Shown here: in pieces, positions 1-9,072 of the stretch | How positions within the stretch are numbered: the stretch's first letter is position 1 | Layout: every line of letters starts with the position of its first letter | Assembly (NCBI GenBank): GCA_947503035.1 | Contig: CANNCD010000001.1 | Location: 124,001 to 188,000, forward strand | DNA from: an uncultured Halocynthiibacter sp. | Lineage (GTDB): Bacteria > Pseudomonadota > Alphaproteobacteria > Rhodobacterales > Rhodobacteraceae | Length of the DNA stretch: 64,000 nt | Direction: 5' to 3' | Made by a program: the position numbers and the translations under genes | The notes under the pieces: generated by a model | What the model saw: the letters and a program-made list of their open reading frames with translations, nothing else | Database searches by the model: none | What the model was told of the DNA's origin: nothing

Positions 1-427
1 TCAGAATAAGGCGCAGGTGACCTATTGCGATGGACAGGGCAGGGAAACCAAACGTAGCGTAGAGGTTCATTACCTCGTTCTTAATCCTCCGATTTGGTAC
101 GCGATGTGCTGGGATGATCTGCGCCAAGATGTGCGAAGCCTTCGCTGTGACAGGATGCGACAGGTCACTGTACAGCCGCAGGGGTTTGAACTGCGTCCGT
201 GGGCGGATTTCCACGCGGCTATGGAAGGTAATCCAACGCATCGAATTTAGCGTGTCATCTGAATGTTTCGCACGGGGACGTCCGGCTTTGCAACGGGCGA
301 GGTGGGGCTAGACCCAGCCGCTGAGACGGCTGGCGGCCTGTGCGGGTGTAAGGGGCGGGCCTTCGCCGATGACCAGAGAGGCCCACGAACGCGGCCGATC
401 CCATGTCCGTTTGATATCGTTGAGAAA
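1..427. other. No gene recognised
   Basis: About 430 bases before the first tRNA gene. Open frames here are short, have no recognisable domain and no convincing ribosome binding site. I see no RNA gene, repeat or mobile element. It may be the end of a decayed or displaced region downstream of the tRNA. Confidence 0.5.
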
Positions 428-504
428 TGGCGATCCCATCAGGACTCGAACCTGAAACCCTCTGCTTAGAAGGCAGATGCTCTATCCAGTTGAGCTATGG
501 GACC
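428..504 (-). tRNA. tRNA-Arg (anticodon TCT)
   Basis: The reverse complement folds as a 77-nt cloverleaf with an encoded CCA end at 428-430. The acceptor arms are GGTCCCA and TGGGATC. The anticodon arm pairs TCTGC with GCAGA around the loop CTTCTAA, giving anticodon TCT, which reads AGA arginine codons. The T-loop TTCGAGT is canonical. Confidence 0.96.
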
Positions 505-577
505 AATTGGGCGATGCCCTTGGGGGTGTTTTGCGGCATGTGCGCGCATGGATCAACCCCGATTCAACAAGGGGAAA

Positions 578-616
578 CCAAAAAACGCCCGCCCACGGGT
601 CAATGGGTGGGCGTTT
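578..616 (-). terminator. Rho-independent terminator of the amino-acid ABC operon
   Basis: A 13-bp stem pairs 583-595 with 604-616, with one G-U wobble and an 8-nt loop. It is followed on the minus strand by a run of T. It lies 24 bases beyond the stop of the last permease gene, so it should end the four-gene transporter transcript. Confidence 0.85.
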
Positions 617-639
617 CAAATTAGATTACCGCGGCGCAC

Positions 640-1374
640 CTAGCGCAGGTTGCGGGCAAATCGACGTTCGATGGCGACCACAAACAGGGTGATCAGACCG
701 GCCAGCACGAGGTACAGAACCGTCGCATAAAGATAGGTGGTCAGGTCAAAGTTGCGCGCGAAAATCGTGCGGGTTTGCCCCATAAGGTCCAGCACGGTGA
801 TGGTTGAAATCAATGCGCTGCCCTTCATCAACAGGACCAATTCGTTGCCATAGGCGGGCCATGCGATGCGGATCGCCTGTGGCAACAGGATGCGGCGCAT
901 GGATTGGAACCACGACATGCCGATGGCCATTGCGGCCTCGGCTTGGCCTTTGTCGACATTCACCAGACCGCCGCGCAGAATTTCACTGACATAGGCGCTT
1001 GTGTTCAGGGTCAGAACCAATAGGCCAACCAGCCACGGTTCCTTAAAGAACGCCCAAAGCGGGCCAAGGCCCTCGGCGCCGAAACTGCCGATGCCAAAGT
1101 AGATGATCCACAGTTGAACGAGCAGGGGGGTGCCACGGAAGCAATAGACAAAGACGTTGGCGGGAATGGACAGGACGCGGTGGCCTGACATGCGGGCCAA
1201 CACAAGCCCAACCGCCAAGAGGAAGCCAAGCGTCGAGGACAGCGCCAAAAGTTCGATGGTAACCACAAAGCCGTCGATGAAACGTGGGCAGAATTTGGTG
1301 AACAGATCGCCAGAAACAGGGGATGCGATGGCACAGACGCCGTCTGAGATGAGATACTTAAAGTCTTGATACAC
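640..1374 (-). CDS. Polar amino-acid ABC transporter permease (HisM type)
   Basis: This is a 244-residue inner-membrane permease of the histidine/glutamine ABC family (His/Glu/Gln/Arg/opine type). It has about five hydrophobic segments. The conserved loop that contacts the ATPase is visible around residue 145 (GQAEAAMAIGMS, then the RILLPQAIR motif). It is the last gene of a minus-strand operon that runs ATPase, binding protein, permease, permease. Only 4 bases separate it from the upstream permease, so the two probably form a heterodimeric channel. The substrate is likely a basic or polar amino acid, but cannot be named from sequence. A terminator follows. Confidence 0.9.
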   Translation of the reverse strand: MYQDFKYLISDGVCAIASPVSGDLFTKFCPRFIDGFVVTIELLALSSTLGFLLAVGLVLARMSGHRVLSIPANVFVYCFRGTPLLVQLWIIYFGIGSFGAEGLGPLWAFFKEPWLVGLLVLTLNTSAYVSEILRGGLVNVDKGQAEAAMAIGMSWFQSMRRILLPQAIRIAWPAYGNELVLLMKGSALISTITVLDLMGQTRTIFARNFDLTTYLYATVLYLVLAGLITLFVVAIERRFARNLR

Positions 1375-1378
1375 GTTG

Positions 1379-2101
1379 CTATACTCCTGCTACGCCGCGA
1401 CGGGCGCGACCTTCGGCCCAGACACGACCGCGGTCGGATAGGAATGTCATCAACAGATACAAGAGACCCGCAACCGTAAAGAACAACAGCTGGCTGCCCT
1501 CAGTTTCGCCACCCAGTTTGGCAATGCGCAACAGTTCATTCAGCGCAATCACCGCGGCAAGCGAGGTGTCCTTAAGGACAACCATCCAAAGGTTACCAAG
1601 ACCCGGGATCGCATAACGCCACATCTGTGGGAACCGCACACGGCGGAAGACTTTGACAGGCGACAGACCGATGGCAAAGGCGGCCTCGATCTGGCCACGT
1701 GGCACCGCAAGATAGGCACCACGGAAAATTTCACAGGCATAGGCCGCAAAAATCGCCGACAGACCGGCAACGGCCGCGCCGAATTTCGGAACCTCAACGC
1801 CGCCCTCAAAGCCAAGCGATATAAGGGCCGTGTTGATCAATTTGTCGGATCCAAAGAACACGATCAGAAGGATAAGGAATTCGGGCACGCCGCGGATAAA
1901 CAGGGTATAGACCGATGCAAACCACCGAAGCGGCGCAATCCGTGAGAGTTTCGCCCCAGCGAGCAACAGCCCAAAGAAAAGCCCAAGCGCCATTGAGCAC
2001 AAGGCCAGCGTGACAGTGATCCACGCACCGCGCAGAAGGTCATCGCCCCAACCGGTGTCGCCAAATGCCAAAGGCCCAAGCAGTTCGTTTATATATTCCA
2101 T
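1379..2101 (-). CDS. Polar amino-acid ABC transporter permease (HisQ type)
   Basis: This is a 240-residue inner-membrane permease of the same family as its downstream neighbour. The coupling loop reads GQIEAAFAIGLSPVKVFRRV, followed by FPQMWRYAIPGLGN, near residues 140-170. Hydrophobic segments are spread over the whole length. It is expected to pair with the second permease in the membrane, with two copies of the ATPase on the cytoplasmic side. A 50-base gap to the binding-protein gene holds a stem-loop, which may lower permease output relative to the binding protein. Confidence 0.9.
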   Translation of the reverse strand: MEYINELLGPLAFGDTGWGDDLLRGAWITVTLALCSMALGLFFGLLLAGAKLSRIAPLRWFASVYTLFIRGVPEFLILLIVFFGSDKLINTALISLGFEGGVEVPKFGAAVAGLSAIFAAYACEIFRGAYLAVPRGQIEAAFAIGLSPVKVFRRVRFPQMWRYAIPGLGNLWMVVLKDTSLAAVIALNELLRIAKLGGETEGSQLLFFTVAGLLYLLMTFLSDRGRVWAEGRARRGVAGV

Positions 2102-2116
2102 GTGACCCTAAAATGG

Positions 2117-2142
2117 GGGCTCGGCGCGTGTGCACCGAACCC
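2117..2142 (-). promoter_or_regulatory. Intercistronic stem-loop between binding protein and permease
   Basis: On the minus strand GGGTTCGG (2142-2135) pairs with CCGAGCCC (2124-2117), an 8-bp stem with one G-U pair and a 10-nt loop. It lies just after the binding-protein stop codon. No good T-run follows, so it may be a leaky terminator or an mRNA-stabilising hairpin that gives excess binding protein. This role is inferred. Confidence 0.55.
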
Positions 2143-2151
2143 GCATCTTTC

Positions 2152-2889
2152 TTAGTAAATGTCGATACCGAAGTATTCGTTGCTGATCGCTTCGTATGTG
2201 CCGTTTTCACGGATCGCAGCCAAAGCAGCGTTCAAAGCAGCGGTCAAATCTTCGTCGCCCTTACGGGTGCCGATACCGATTTTGTCGTTGATGTCGATTT
2301 TCGTCTCAAGGAAACCAAGACCGGTCGCGGTGGACTGGAATTCGGCGGCTGGAAGGAAATCCATAACAACGGCTTGGATACGGCCAGCCTCGAGGTCGGA
2401 AACAGCAGCAGGGTTTGTGTCATACAGACGAACGTCGGCGCGGCTGCCGTATTTGTCTTCTGCCCACTGGGACCCAACGGTGGAACGCTGTGCGCCCACC
2501 GCAACATCACCCAGATCATCCATGGTCAATTCCGACCCTTCAGCGCCAAGAATGCTGAGGTAGTTTGAATAGTATGGGTCTGTGAAATCGATCGCCTCAA
2601 GGCGCTCTTCTGTGATGGACATGGATGCGACGATCGCGTCGTATTTGTTGTTCACTAGACCCGGAATGATGCCATCCCAGTCTTGTGCAACGATTTCACA
2701 TTCACGCTTCATTTCTTCGCAAAGTGCTTTGGCGATGTCGATGTCGAAACCAACAAGCTCACCGTCCGCAGTTACGTTGTTGAATGGAGGGTAGGCGCCC
2801 TCAGAGGCAATGCGCAACACGTCTTCTGCGTTTGCGGCACCGGCCAACATCATCGCGGTAAGGCTTACGCCCATAAGTGCTTTTTTCAT
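2152..2889 (-). CDS. Periplasmic polar amino-acid binding protein
   Basis: A 245-residue family 3 solute-binding protein. A signal peptide covers about residues 1-21 (MKKALMGVSLTAMMLAGAANA), followed by mature sequence starting near EDVLRIASEG. The ligand-binding signature GFDIDIAKALCEEM near residue 47 and the STVGSQWAEDKYG segment are typical of lysine/arginine/ornithine/histidine and opine binders. The start at 2889 is preceded by GGGAG at good spacing; an upstream in-frame ATG would bury the signal peptide and overlap the ATPase gene. It delivers ligand to the two permeases encoded downstream. Confidence 0.92.
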   Translation of the reverse strand: MKKALMGVSLTAMMLAGAANAEDVLRIASEGAYPPFNNVTADGELVGFDIDIAKALCEEMKRECEIVAQDWDGIIPGLVNNKYDAIVASMSITEERLEAIDFTDPYYSNYLSILGAEGSELTMDDLGDVAVGAQRSTVGSQWAEDKYGSRADVRLYDTNPAAVSDLEAGRIQAVVMDFLPAAEFQSTATGLGFLETKIDINDKIGIGTRKGDEDLTAALNAALAAIRENGTYEAISNEYFGIDIY

Positions 2890-2915
2890 TTTGTGACTCC
2901 CGTGTCGTTTTTTTA

Positions 2916-3698
2916 TTATAATACTTTGGCAAGGAACTGCTGACATTCAGCAGTCTGGGGGGCGCCGAACACTTGGTCGGGCGTCCCTTCTTCTGCGATC
3001 TTGCCTTGATGCAGAAAAATGACTTTGTCTGAGACTTCGCGCGCAAAGGCCATTTCGTGGGTTACGACGACCATGGTGCGCCCTTCGGCGGCTAGGTCCT
3101 TCATTACGCTCAGAACTTCGCCGACCATTTCCGGGTCAAGCGCCGAAGTTGGCTCATCAAACAATAGAATTTTTGGATCCATCGCAAGGGTGCGGGCGAT
3201 GGCGACGCGCTGCTGTTGTCCGCCGGACAACTGGCTTGGATAGGCGTCTTTTTTATGGGCGATCCCGACACGATCCAAAAGGGCTTCGGCCTTGGCGATG
3301 GCTTCGTCTTTGGGGATGCCGAGAACCTGAATGGGGCCTTCGATCACGTTCTCAAGAACGGTCATATGGACCCAGAGGTTGAACTGTTGAAACACCATTC
3401 CAAGACGGGCGCGGATCGCCGAGAGGGCCTTTTGATCCGAAATCGCCATGCCGTGTTCGCGCTGTTTCAAAGGAAGCTTTTCGCCGTCGATGCGGATTGT
3501 GCCGCGGGTCGGGATTTCCAAAAGGTTGATACAGCGTAGGATCGTCGATTTCCCCGATCCAGATGCCCCCAAAAGCGAGATCACCTCGTGTTCCTGCCCC
3601 GAGAAGCTGACGCCCTTGATGACGTCGAGCGTATCAAAGGATTTGTGCAACCCTTCGACGCTTAGGTATGCGGCTCCGTTGGTCTCAACCATTCTCAT
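2916..3698 (-). CDS. Polar amino-acid ABC transporter ATP-binding protein
   Basis: A 260-residue ATPase of the HisP/GlnQ class. Walker A is GASGSGKS near residue 43, the signature is LSGGQQQR, Walker B is [14 protein letters not shown], and the switch histidine lies in VVTHEM. The length is normal for the family. It is the first gene of the operon, which is unusual compared with the common binding-protein-first order. Two possible starts (3698 and 3692) lie close together behind a GGGGAG element. A divergent Lrp/AsnC-type regulator lies upstream and is the likely controller. Confidence 0.93.
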   Translation of the reverse strand: MRMVETNGAAYLSVEGLHKSFDTLDVIKGVSFSGQEHEVISLLGASGSGKSTILRCINLLEIPTRGTIRIDGEKLPLKQREHGMAISDQKALSAIRARLGMVFQQFNLWVHMTVLENVIEGPIQVLGIPKDEAIAKAEALLDRVGIAHKKDAYPSQLSGGQQQRVAIARTLAMDPKILLFDEPTSALDPEMVGEVLSVMKDLAAEGRTMVVVTHEMAFAREVSDKVIFLHQGKIAEEGTPDQVFGAPQTAECQQFLAKVL

Positions 3699-3738
3699 CT
3701 CCCCGTGGCGCTGTCATGCTGCTCTGCGGCAAACATGT

Positions 3739-3771
3739 TTTGATCCGATTTACAACGGAAGCAGGATCAAA
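3739..3771. promoter_or_regulatory. Inverted repeat in the transporter/regulator intergenic region
   Basis: TTTGATCC at 3739-3746 is repeated as its exact complement GGATCAAA at 3764-3771, with 17 bases between. It lies about 40-70 bases upstream of the ATPase start, between two divergent genes. It could be an operator for the neighbouring Lrp-type regulator or a leader hairpin; the sequence does not decide. Confidence 0.45.
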
Positions 3772-3933
3772 TTGCAAGGGGATGCATGTTGGTGTTCGGC
3801 GTGTTTCGGATTTTCTGTTCTGTCTCATGGGCTAGAGACTACTGACGTAAATTCGTTACAAATAGCTTCAAATTTGACAAAATTTACCACAATACCTATC
3901 AATATGGAAAATAACTTTCTCAAAGTGAATACT

Positions 3934-4362
3934 ATGCCAGATCTCGACGCGATTGACCTTGAGCTGTTGAAATTGCTCAAACATGATTCACGCGCATCCG
4001 TCACTGAATTGGCCAACACGCTGGGCGTGTCTCGGGTCACGCTCAAGTCGCGCTTGACCGCATTGCGCGCCAATGGAACCATCCTGCGGTTCACCATCGA
4101 TGTGGCCCATGCCCATGAAGAAGACCAAATCCAAGCTGTCTCGATGCTTGAGCTTCAACTGACCAAGGCGAATAAAGTTCACCGTGAACTGATGCGTATC
4201 CCCGAGATCACCAACCTCTATTCCACCAACGGCAAGTGGTCGGTGGTCGCGCATTCCGAGACGAAAAACCTGAAGGCGTTTGACAACTTTTTATCGCGTA
4301 TCGGCAATCTGAATGGGGTGACGAATGTCGAGACCTGTCTATTGTTGACGCGGTTAATGTAG
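3934..4362 (+). CDS. Lrp/AsnC family transcriptional regulator
   Basis: A 142-residue DNA-binding regulator. The N-terminal helix-turn-helix covers about residues 5-60 ([19 protein letters not shown] then [18 protein letters not shown]). A C-terminal RAM-type effector domain of about 75 residues follows. The open frame extends far upstream, but 3934 places the start at the usual family boundary; ATG at 3904 is an alternative. Ribosome binding sites are weak for both. It is divergent from the polar amino-acid transporter operon, so amino-acid-responsive control of that operon is a reasonable inference. Confidence 0.85.
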   Translation: MPDLDAIDLELLKLLKHDSRASVTELANTLGVSRVTLKSRLTALRANGTILRFTIDVAHAHEEDQIQAVSMLELQLTKANKVHRELMRIPEITNLYSTNGKWSVVAHSETKNLKAFDNFLSRIGNLNGVTNVETCLLLTRLM

Positions 4363-4396
4363 GGGGCACCGGTTGTGCGCCGGTGGCTGTTGTTCT

Positions 4397-4513
4397 CGGT
4401 GGCGCGCCCATAAAGAGCGCGACAAAGGTGCTCGCGGGGAGGTGATAGAGTTGGTGCGGGGTGCTGATCTGTTCGACTTTGCCGGCGTTCATGACGATAA
4501 TCCGGTCGGCCAT
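4397..4513 (-). pseudogene. Fragment of ugpC-type ATPase (glycerol-3-phosphate ABC transporter)
   Basis: About 39 codons survive, reading [15 protein letters not shown], then [15 protein letters not shown] and LFMGAPP. This matches the stretch after the Walker B/switch region of UgpC/MalK-type ATPases. Walker A, signature and Walker B are absent. The upstream side runs into a stop and the downstream side diverges into unrelated sequence. It lies immediately downstream, in the same orientation, of a ugpB remnant. The intact operon would have had permease genes between the two, so these and most of ugpC are gone. Confidence 0.8.
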
Positions 4514-4553
4514 GGTTAGTTACGGGTCATGACGTTTTCAGTGAAAATCCAAG

Positions 4554-4934
4554 TTAGGTGCGATTGGGGCAGGGCGATGTCACCGGCATCCGCAAGGGCA
4601 GGGGCGGTTGTGGTATGGATTCTTCCCATGTCTTTGGCGCGGTTACGCCAGCGGCCGCCAATGCGTCCACGTTGAAATACATGATAGGCAAAGAAGAGTT
4701 GAACGGCATGTCAATTATCTTGCCATCGGCGTTAGCAAAGAAGTGACGCACGCCAGAGATACAGCCTTCGATGTCGAACGCAACACCGTTGTCGGACAAC
4801 AGATCCAGCACTGGGATGGTCGCGCCGATCACGGTTGCCGCGCCCGCATCAAACACCTGCATGATGTTTGGCTGTTGGTTCGCGCGGAAGTCGTTCGCGA
4901 TCTGGTTGACGGTTTCCCCAAGCGCCCCGCCCAT
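4554..4934 (-). pseudogene. Remnant of ugpB (glycerol-3-phosphate binding protein)
   Basis: The reading MGGALGETVNQIANDF followed by QVFDAGAAT, GVRHFFANADGKI, MPFNSSLP, MYFNVDALAAAG and PKTWEE matches the N-terminal third of UgpB-type periplasmic binding proteins. The signal peptide is missing. About 30 residues that the family carries between the ANDF and QPNI segments are deleted, and after TWEE the frame is lost. The normal protein is over 400 residues, so this is a non-functional fragment. With the ugpC scrap downstream it marks a deleted ugp operon. Confidence 0.82.
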
Positions 4935-5131
4935 GGCGGCCCGTGTGGATTCTGTGGCCCACGGAACAGGCTTGTCGGGTCGATGGCGGCGCGGTGTGAC
5001 AGATTTTCGTCAATTCGATCAAGGGGCTGTGGCAATGCGCATGGGGGGCGTAAGGTCAGGAGGGGCGAGAAAACCCTTGTTCGATCAGGCGGCTCAAGAG
5101 TAATCTTTTGGGGATTAAAGAGGACGTGATT

Positions 5132-6391
5132 ATGACGCTTGACCCCATGGCTTGGCCCACCTCATTGGTGACGCAGAAATTGAAAACCGCGAAACTGGTG
5201 ACCCATGTCGTGCCGGACGGCCCTGCCGCGAAACTGGGCATACGGGCGGGGTGGCATATCCTTGGGGTGGATGGTGACATTGCGGATGAGGGGCGGATCA
5301 TCAACGCCTTTGCCCATCCCCCGGGCGAGATCGTGTTCTATGACCCTGCGGATCAACAGCTCTATGGCCTTCACAATGGCGAGGTGCCGCTTGGGTTTAA
5401 TGTGGGGCCGATCCTTACGCCGGACTATGGGCTCGAATTTCGGGTACGTCGTGTGGCGGCGCGTGATTTTTTGGTGCCTTGGGCCGCGGGCGAGGTCGAC
5501 GGATACGCCCCGTTCCAAAAGGATTTCATGGTGGCCCTGCGTCCCTTGATGCAGAACGTTCTACCGGCCTTGGCGTCGAAATCCAAACAACGGGCCGCCA
5601 TGTTGAAGACACAGGATGCCACCTCCAAGCTGGGTCTTGCGATGTGTTATCTGGCGAGTGGTCAGTTCGACGATGCCGCGCTCTTTACCGAGGCCTATTT
5701 CGTCGATCTGGATGCACAGGGCGGGCGCGACATGTCGATCTGTCTTGCGGCGGCGAATTACATTTATGCGCGGGCTGCATTGCACAACGGGGACCGCGAA
5801 ACCGCGCAGGGCGATATTGCCGCCGCGGCGCATCACTATCCGCGCGCCATTCCCGTTCAGGAGCTCTATTTCGACTTGATGGGCGAACCTCTTGCCATGC
5901 CCCCAGCGGTCAACGGGGACCCTGTGTTCCCCGACTATGACCTGAACCGTTATGACCCCTATGAGATTTGGGCGGACGCGGGGACCTGTGACTTGGACGC
6001 TGCCGTCGCGGGGCTTGGGGATGGCGAATACGGGCTGGTCTGTTTGATGGCGGATTATCGGTCGAACGGGCCGTTCATCGATGACCTCTCACGGCTGTTG
6101 TCGTTGCAACGCACGGGCGGGGCGCACGCCCCCAAATTCACCCATATCATCAGCGAATTCAAAGGCGACCCAAAGACGCCCCACGCGCTTCACTGGGCCT
6201 CGAATGAGACGGTGCTCCAGACGCTTGGGCTTCAGATATCCGTGGCGCTTGACCACAACGGGACGCTGGCGATTGCGCGTAATATCACCGGCGCGCCGAC
6301 GTGGTATGTGGTGGACCGCCATAAGACGATCCACGGCCAAGGCATGTTGAACGATGACGCGGTGGTACAGGCGATCTATTCCCGCACGTGA
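5132..6391 (+). CDS. Hypothetical protein with PDZ-like N-terminus and thioredoxin-like C-terminus
   Basis: A 419-residue protein of unknown role. Residues about 20-85 look like a PDZ domain (VVPDGPAAKLGIRAG, then HILGVDG). Residues about 150-260 are helical and tetratricopeptide-like (LAMCYLASGQFDDAALFTEA). Residues about 290-419 read like a thioredoxin fold without the CxxC pair, ending TWYVVDRHKTIHGQG. No signal peptide is visible. The start at 5132 has GAGGA eight bases upstream; the frame extends a little further with non-ATG codons. The YHS-like gene follows in the same direction. I do not recognise the family by name. Confidence 0.72.
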   Translation: MTLDPMAWPTSLVTQKLKTAKLVTHVVPDGPAAKLGIRAGWHILGVDGDIADEGRIINAFAHPPGEIVFYDPADQQLYGLHNGEVPLGFNVGPILTPDYGLEFRVRRVAARDFLVPWAAGEVDGYAPFQKDFMVALRPLMQNVLPALASKSKQRAAMLKTQDATSKLGLAMCYLASGQFDDAALFTEAYFVDLDAQGGRDMSICLAAANYIYARAALHNGDRETAQGDIAAAAHHYPRAIPVQELYFDLMGEPLAMPPAVNGDPVFPDYDLNRYDPYEIWADAGTCDLDAAVAGLGDGEYGLVCLMADYRSNGPFIDDLSRLLSLQRTGGAHAPKFTHIISEFKGDPKTPHALHWASNETVLQTLGLQISVALDHNGTLAIARNITGAPTWYVVDRHKTIHGQGMLNDDAVVQAIYSRT

Positions 6392-6484
6392 CGGTCACAA
6401 CTGCGTGTGCGGGGTGATTTGGGGCTCGGAATTTTGTGTGCGCAGGCTAGGGTCCACATGACAAATTCATTCAGGGGCCATGTC

Positions 6485-6952
6485 ATGACATATCGACCAA
6501 ATCGTCGCGAATTTCTTATGGGCGCGGTTGCGCTTGCTTTGGTGCCTTTGCGCGCCGCTGCGAAAACCGTGTCGCGGTTCAGCCTGAACAAGGATGGCCA
6601 TGCGCTTCGGGGATATGATACTACGGCCTATTTCAGCACGGCCAGCGCGGTTGAGGGCACCGACGCGGCCACGGTCACATGGAAGGGCGCGGCGTGGCGC
6701 TTTGCCAGCGTTGACGACGCCGTGCGGTTCCGCGCCACCCCCGATGCCTTTGCCCCAGAGTTCGGCGGCTATTGCACCCGCGCCATGTCGCTTGGCAAAG
6801 TGGTCCCCGCCGACCCCGAGGTGTGGCGCATCCACGGTGATCGGCTTTATGTGTTTTATGCCGCCAAGGGCGGGGAGATCTTTGACGAGGGTCGCGACCC
6901 GATGATCGCCCTTGCACAGGCGTACTGGGACACCCTGACCTTTACCGAGTAG
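6485..6952 (+). CDS. Tat-exported YHS-domain-like protein
   Basis: A 155-residue protein. The N-terminus carries a twin-arginine motif (RREFL) before a hydrophobic stretch ending near RAAAKT, so folded export to the periplasm is likely. The mature part has the signatures of the YHS-like '(seleno)protein' group: LRGYDTTAYF, WKGAAWRFAS, ATPDAFAPEFGGYC. One conserved cysteine follows GGY. AGGGG lies upstream of the chosen start. A paralogue with the same architecture sits at 57753-58223. The 3' end overlaps the convergent dld gene by 11 bases. Metal binding is suggested by the family, not shown. Confidence 0.8.
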   Translation: MTYRPNRREFLMGAVALALVPLRAAAKTVSRFSLNKDGHALRGYDTTAYFSTASAVEGTDAATVTWKGAAWRFASVDDAVRFRATPDAFAPEFGGYCTRAMSLGKVVPADPEVWRIHGDRLYVFYAAKGGEIFDEGRDPMIALAQAYWDTLTFTE

Positions 6953-8645
6953 GGGGGCGGTCACCGCAATAGTTTCGGTTGCGTGACATCTTCCCAATGC
7001 CCGGATTCATCGAATTGGTCGGATCAATCGATTTATAGAAGTCGGCCAAATCCGGTTTCGCCGCATAGATATGGCCGACGTTATGTTCCGCCGGATATTC
7101 CGCACCACGTTGGTCCAAAATCTCGAGCATCGCGGCCTTAAGCGCCTTTACGTCGACGCCTTTTTTCACCACGTAATCTTGGTGCAAAACGTGGCACATA
7201 AAGTGACCATAATAGAGCCGTTTCACCAGCTTGTCGCCGATCTCGGGCGGCAGGTTCTCGAACCAGTCCTCGTCGTTGCGACGTAGGGCGATATCCAGCG
7301 GAATGATGTCTTCCACCTCGGCGCCATGAACCTTCATATAACGCACCGCGGCGCCAGCGGCGGCAAAGCGGTGAAGGCCGGCGATTTTGGCCTCGCGATC
7401 ATCACATTCAAAGAAATCCAGCGTGCCTTCGGTTTTCAGACGGGACAGCAATTCGCGCGCCTCATCGATACCACCGTCGCGCATTTTCAGGATCAAATGA
7501 TGCGGATAGGCGGCGCGGAACCCGCGCATCCGTTTCGGTAGAATATCGGGCCAGAACCGCATAGCGAATTGCATAAACCGGTCGGTGAAATTGCCCATGC
7601 CGGGCACCTTGGCCAGACGCGCATCCACCGCGCCCTTGATGGCAAAAAACAGAGGGAGCCGGTCGGTCCCCAGTTTGTCGATCATCACCATCGTGTCTTT
7701 TCCGTACACATCCGACACGTCGAAAATCTCGGCATGCATGTATTCTGCGCTGACGGGGAGGGTGTCAAAACCAGACAAAATGTCACGACGCAGCGCGGTC
7801 AGAGGTGCGGTGTCGCGGCTCCCGATATAGAAGCTGCGTTCGGTTGTGTTCTTTTCATAGGTGTCCATACGCACGGCAAACACGGCCAGCTTACCGGCGC
7901 AGCCCGCGACCTCGTAGAGGCGGCGTTTGTCGGCGTTGAAACGGGCAGGGGTGTCGGCATCCACGTCGCGCACGCGCTGGGCGTAATCGGTGTCCGATGC
8001 CTTTTGGTTGCCATAGGCGATGTCGTCTTCGCTAAAGGTGCCGTTTTCAAGGTTGTTTAAGATGTCCTCGACCGTGTCACCCAACCGGATTCCCAGATGG
8101 TTGACCAGTTCAAGTTGGCCGTCCTCGGTGATCTGCGCAAACAGCGACAGTTCGGTATAGGCGGGGCCACGTTCGATCAACGAGCCGCCGGAATTGTTAC
8201 ACACGCCCCCAACGACGGATGCGCCGATGCAGGAGCTACCGATGACAGAATGGGGTTGACGGCCAAGCGGTGTCAGACGTTTTTCAAGAGAGAATAGCGT
8301 GGCACCAGGGAAGCTAATGATTTGTTTTCCCTCGTCAATCAGACGAATTTTGTCCATGCGACGGGTGTTGATCAAAACCACACCCCGATCATAGGTGCCC
8401 TTGGGGGTCGACCCTTCGGTGAGGCCGGTGTTGGCCGCCTGCATGATCACGATCTTGTCCGCCTCGACGCAGGCCTCAAGCACCTTCCATTGTTCCAAAA
8501 GGGTAATGGGTTGGACCACGGCAAGGGCCTCGCCTTCGCCAGAGCGGAAACCGGTGCGGAACCGTTTCGTCGCGCTCTCGTCTGTAATAACATGGCGTTT
8601 GCCGACTGCGGCTTCTAGACGTTTGATGAGATCCAAGTCGGTCAT
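6942..8645 (-). CDS. dld: Quinone-dependent D-lactate dehydrogenase
   Basis: A 567-residue flavoprotein, the same size as E. coli Dld. It oxidises D-lactate to pyruvate and passes electrons to the quinone pool at the inner membrane. The FAD-binding PCMH-type domain is near the N-terminus, with MQAANTGLTEGSTP and SSCIGASVVGGVCNNSGGS at about residues 68-155. The Dld membrane-binding domain follows, with HGAEVEDIIPLDIALRRND, then HQDYVVKKG and the C-terminal EYPAEHNVGH. It stands alone, convergent with the YHS-like gene, and has its own upstream region. Confidence 0.95.
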   Translation of the reverse strand: MTDLDLIKRLEAAVGKRHVITDESATKRFRTGFRSGEGEALAVVQPITLLEQWKVLEACVEADKIVIMQAANTGLTEGSTPKGTYDRGVVLINTRRMDKIRLIDEGKQIISFPGATLFSLEKRLTPLGRQPHSVIGSSCIGASVVGGVCNNSGGSLIERGPAYTELSLFAQITEDGQLELVNHLGIRLGDTVEDILNNLENGTFSEDDIAYGNQKASDTDYAQRVRDVDADTPARFNADKRRLYEVAGCAGKLAVFAVRMDTYEKNTTERSFYIGSRDTAPLTALRRDILSGFDTLPVSAEYMHAEIFDVSDVYGKDTMVMIDKLGTDRLPLFFAIKGAVDARLAKVPGMGNFTDRFMQFAMRFWPDILPKRMRGFRAAYPHHLILKMRDGGIDEARELLSRLKTEGTLDFFECDDREAKIAGLHRFAAAGAAVRYMKVHGAEVEDIIPLDIALRRNDEDWFENLPPEIGDKLVKRLYYGHFMCHVLHQDYVVKKGVDVKALKAAMLEILDQRGAEYPAEHNVGHIYAAKPDLADFYKSIDPTNSMNPGIGKMSRNRNYCGDRPPTR

Positions 8646-9072
8646 ATCGGGCCCTTGTGCACGAAAGGAATAGAGTGACGACGCAGGGGCGCCGTGATTT
8701 CACTATAGGTGGTAAATAAAATGAACCACTGAGTAAAGCAAAATGTTATTACCCCATAATATAGGGATAAATCGGTGGCCAAGGATAGGTCTCGCCGAGA
8801 GTTGGCTTCTAGGTTACTCCGACAAGGGTCGATCTTGCACGATAAACCTATCGAAACTCGGGTACCGAACCTTCCATCCAACGTGACGAAAGCTTCTGAG
8901 AGTGATCACCGAATGGGCTCAGTGCCTTGCTCGGAAGGTTCCACCGCGTCGCTTGGCGTATAAAGAACGCGTGCAAGGTCCAAGGCGCGGGCCATAACCC
9001 CAGAGTGCAGGTTTTTGTGGAGCCGAGCGGCCAAGCCGATGCAGCAGCCACCCGTCAGCGAGGTACCTAGCA
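8646..9072. other. Intergenic region, no gene seen
   Basis: About 430 bases between dld and the 832-residue protein gene. The part next to dld is A+T-rich (8690-8780) and should hold the dld promoter. The rest has only short frames with no recognisable product and no RNA gene that I can identify. Confidence 0.5.

Noticed and set aside
2065-2568. Plus-strand open frame over the amino-acid binding-protein gene
   Set aside because: It is antisense to a clear binding-protein gene and shows no known domain.
4208-4513. Possible intact ABC ATPase gene
   Set aside because: Only 39 residues match the family and all nucleotide-binding motifs are missing; called a pseudogene fragment instead.
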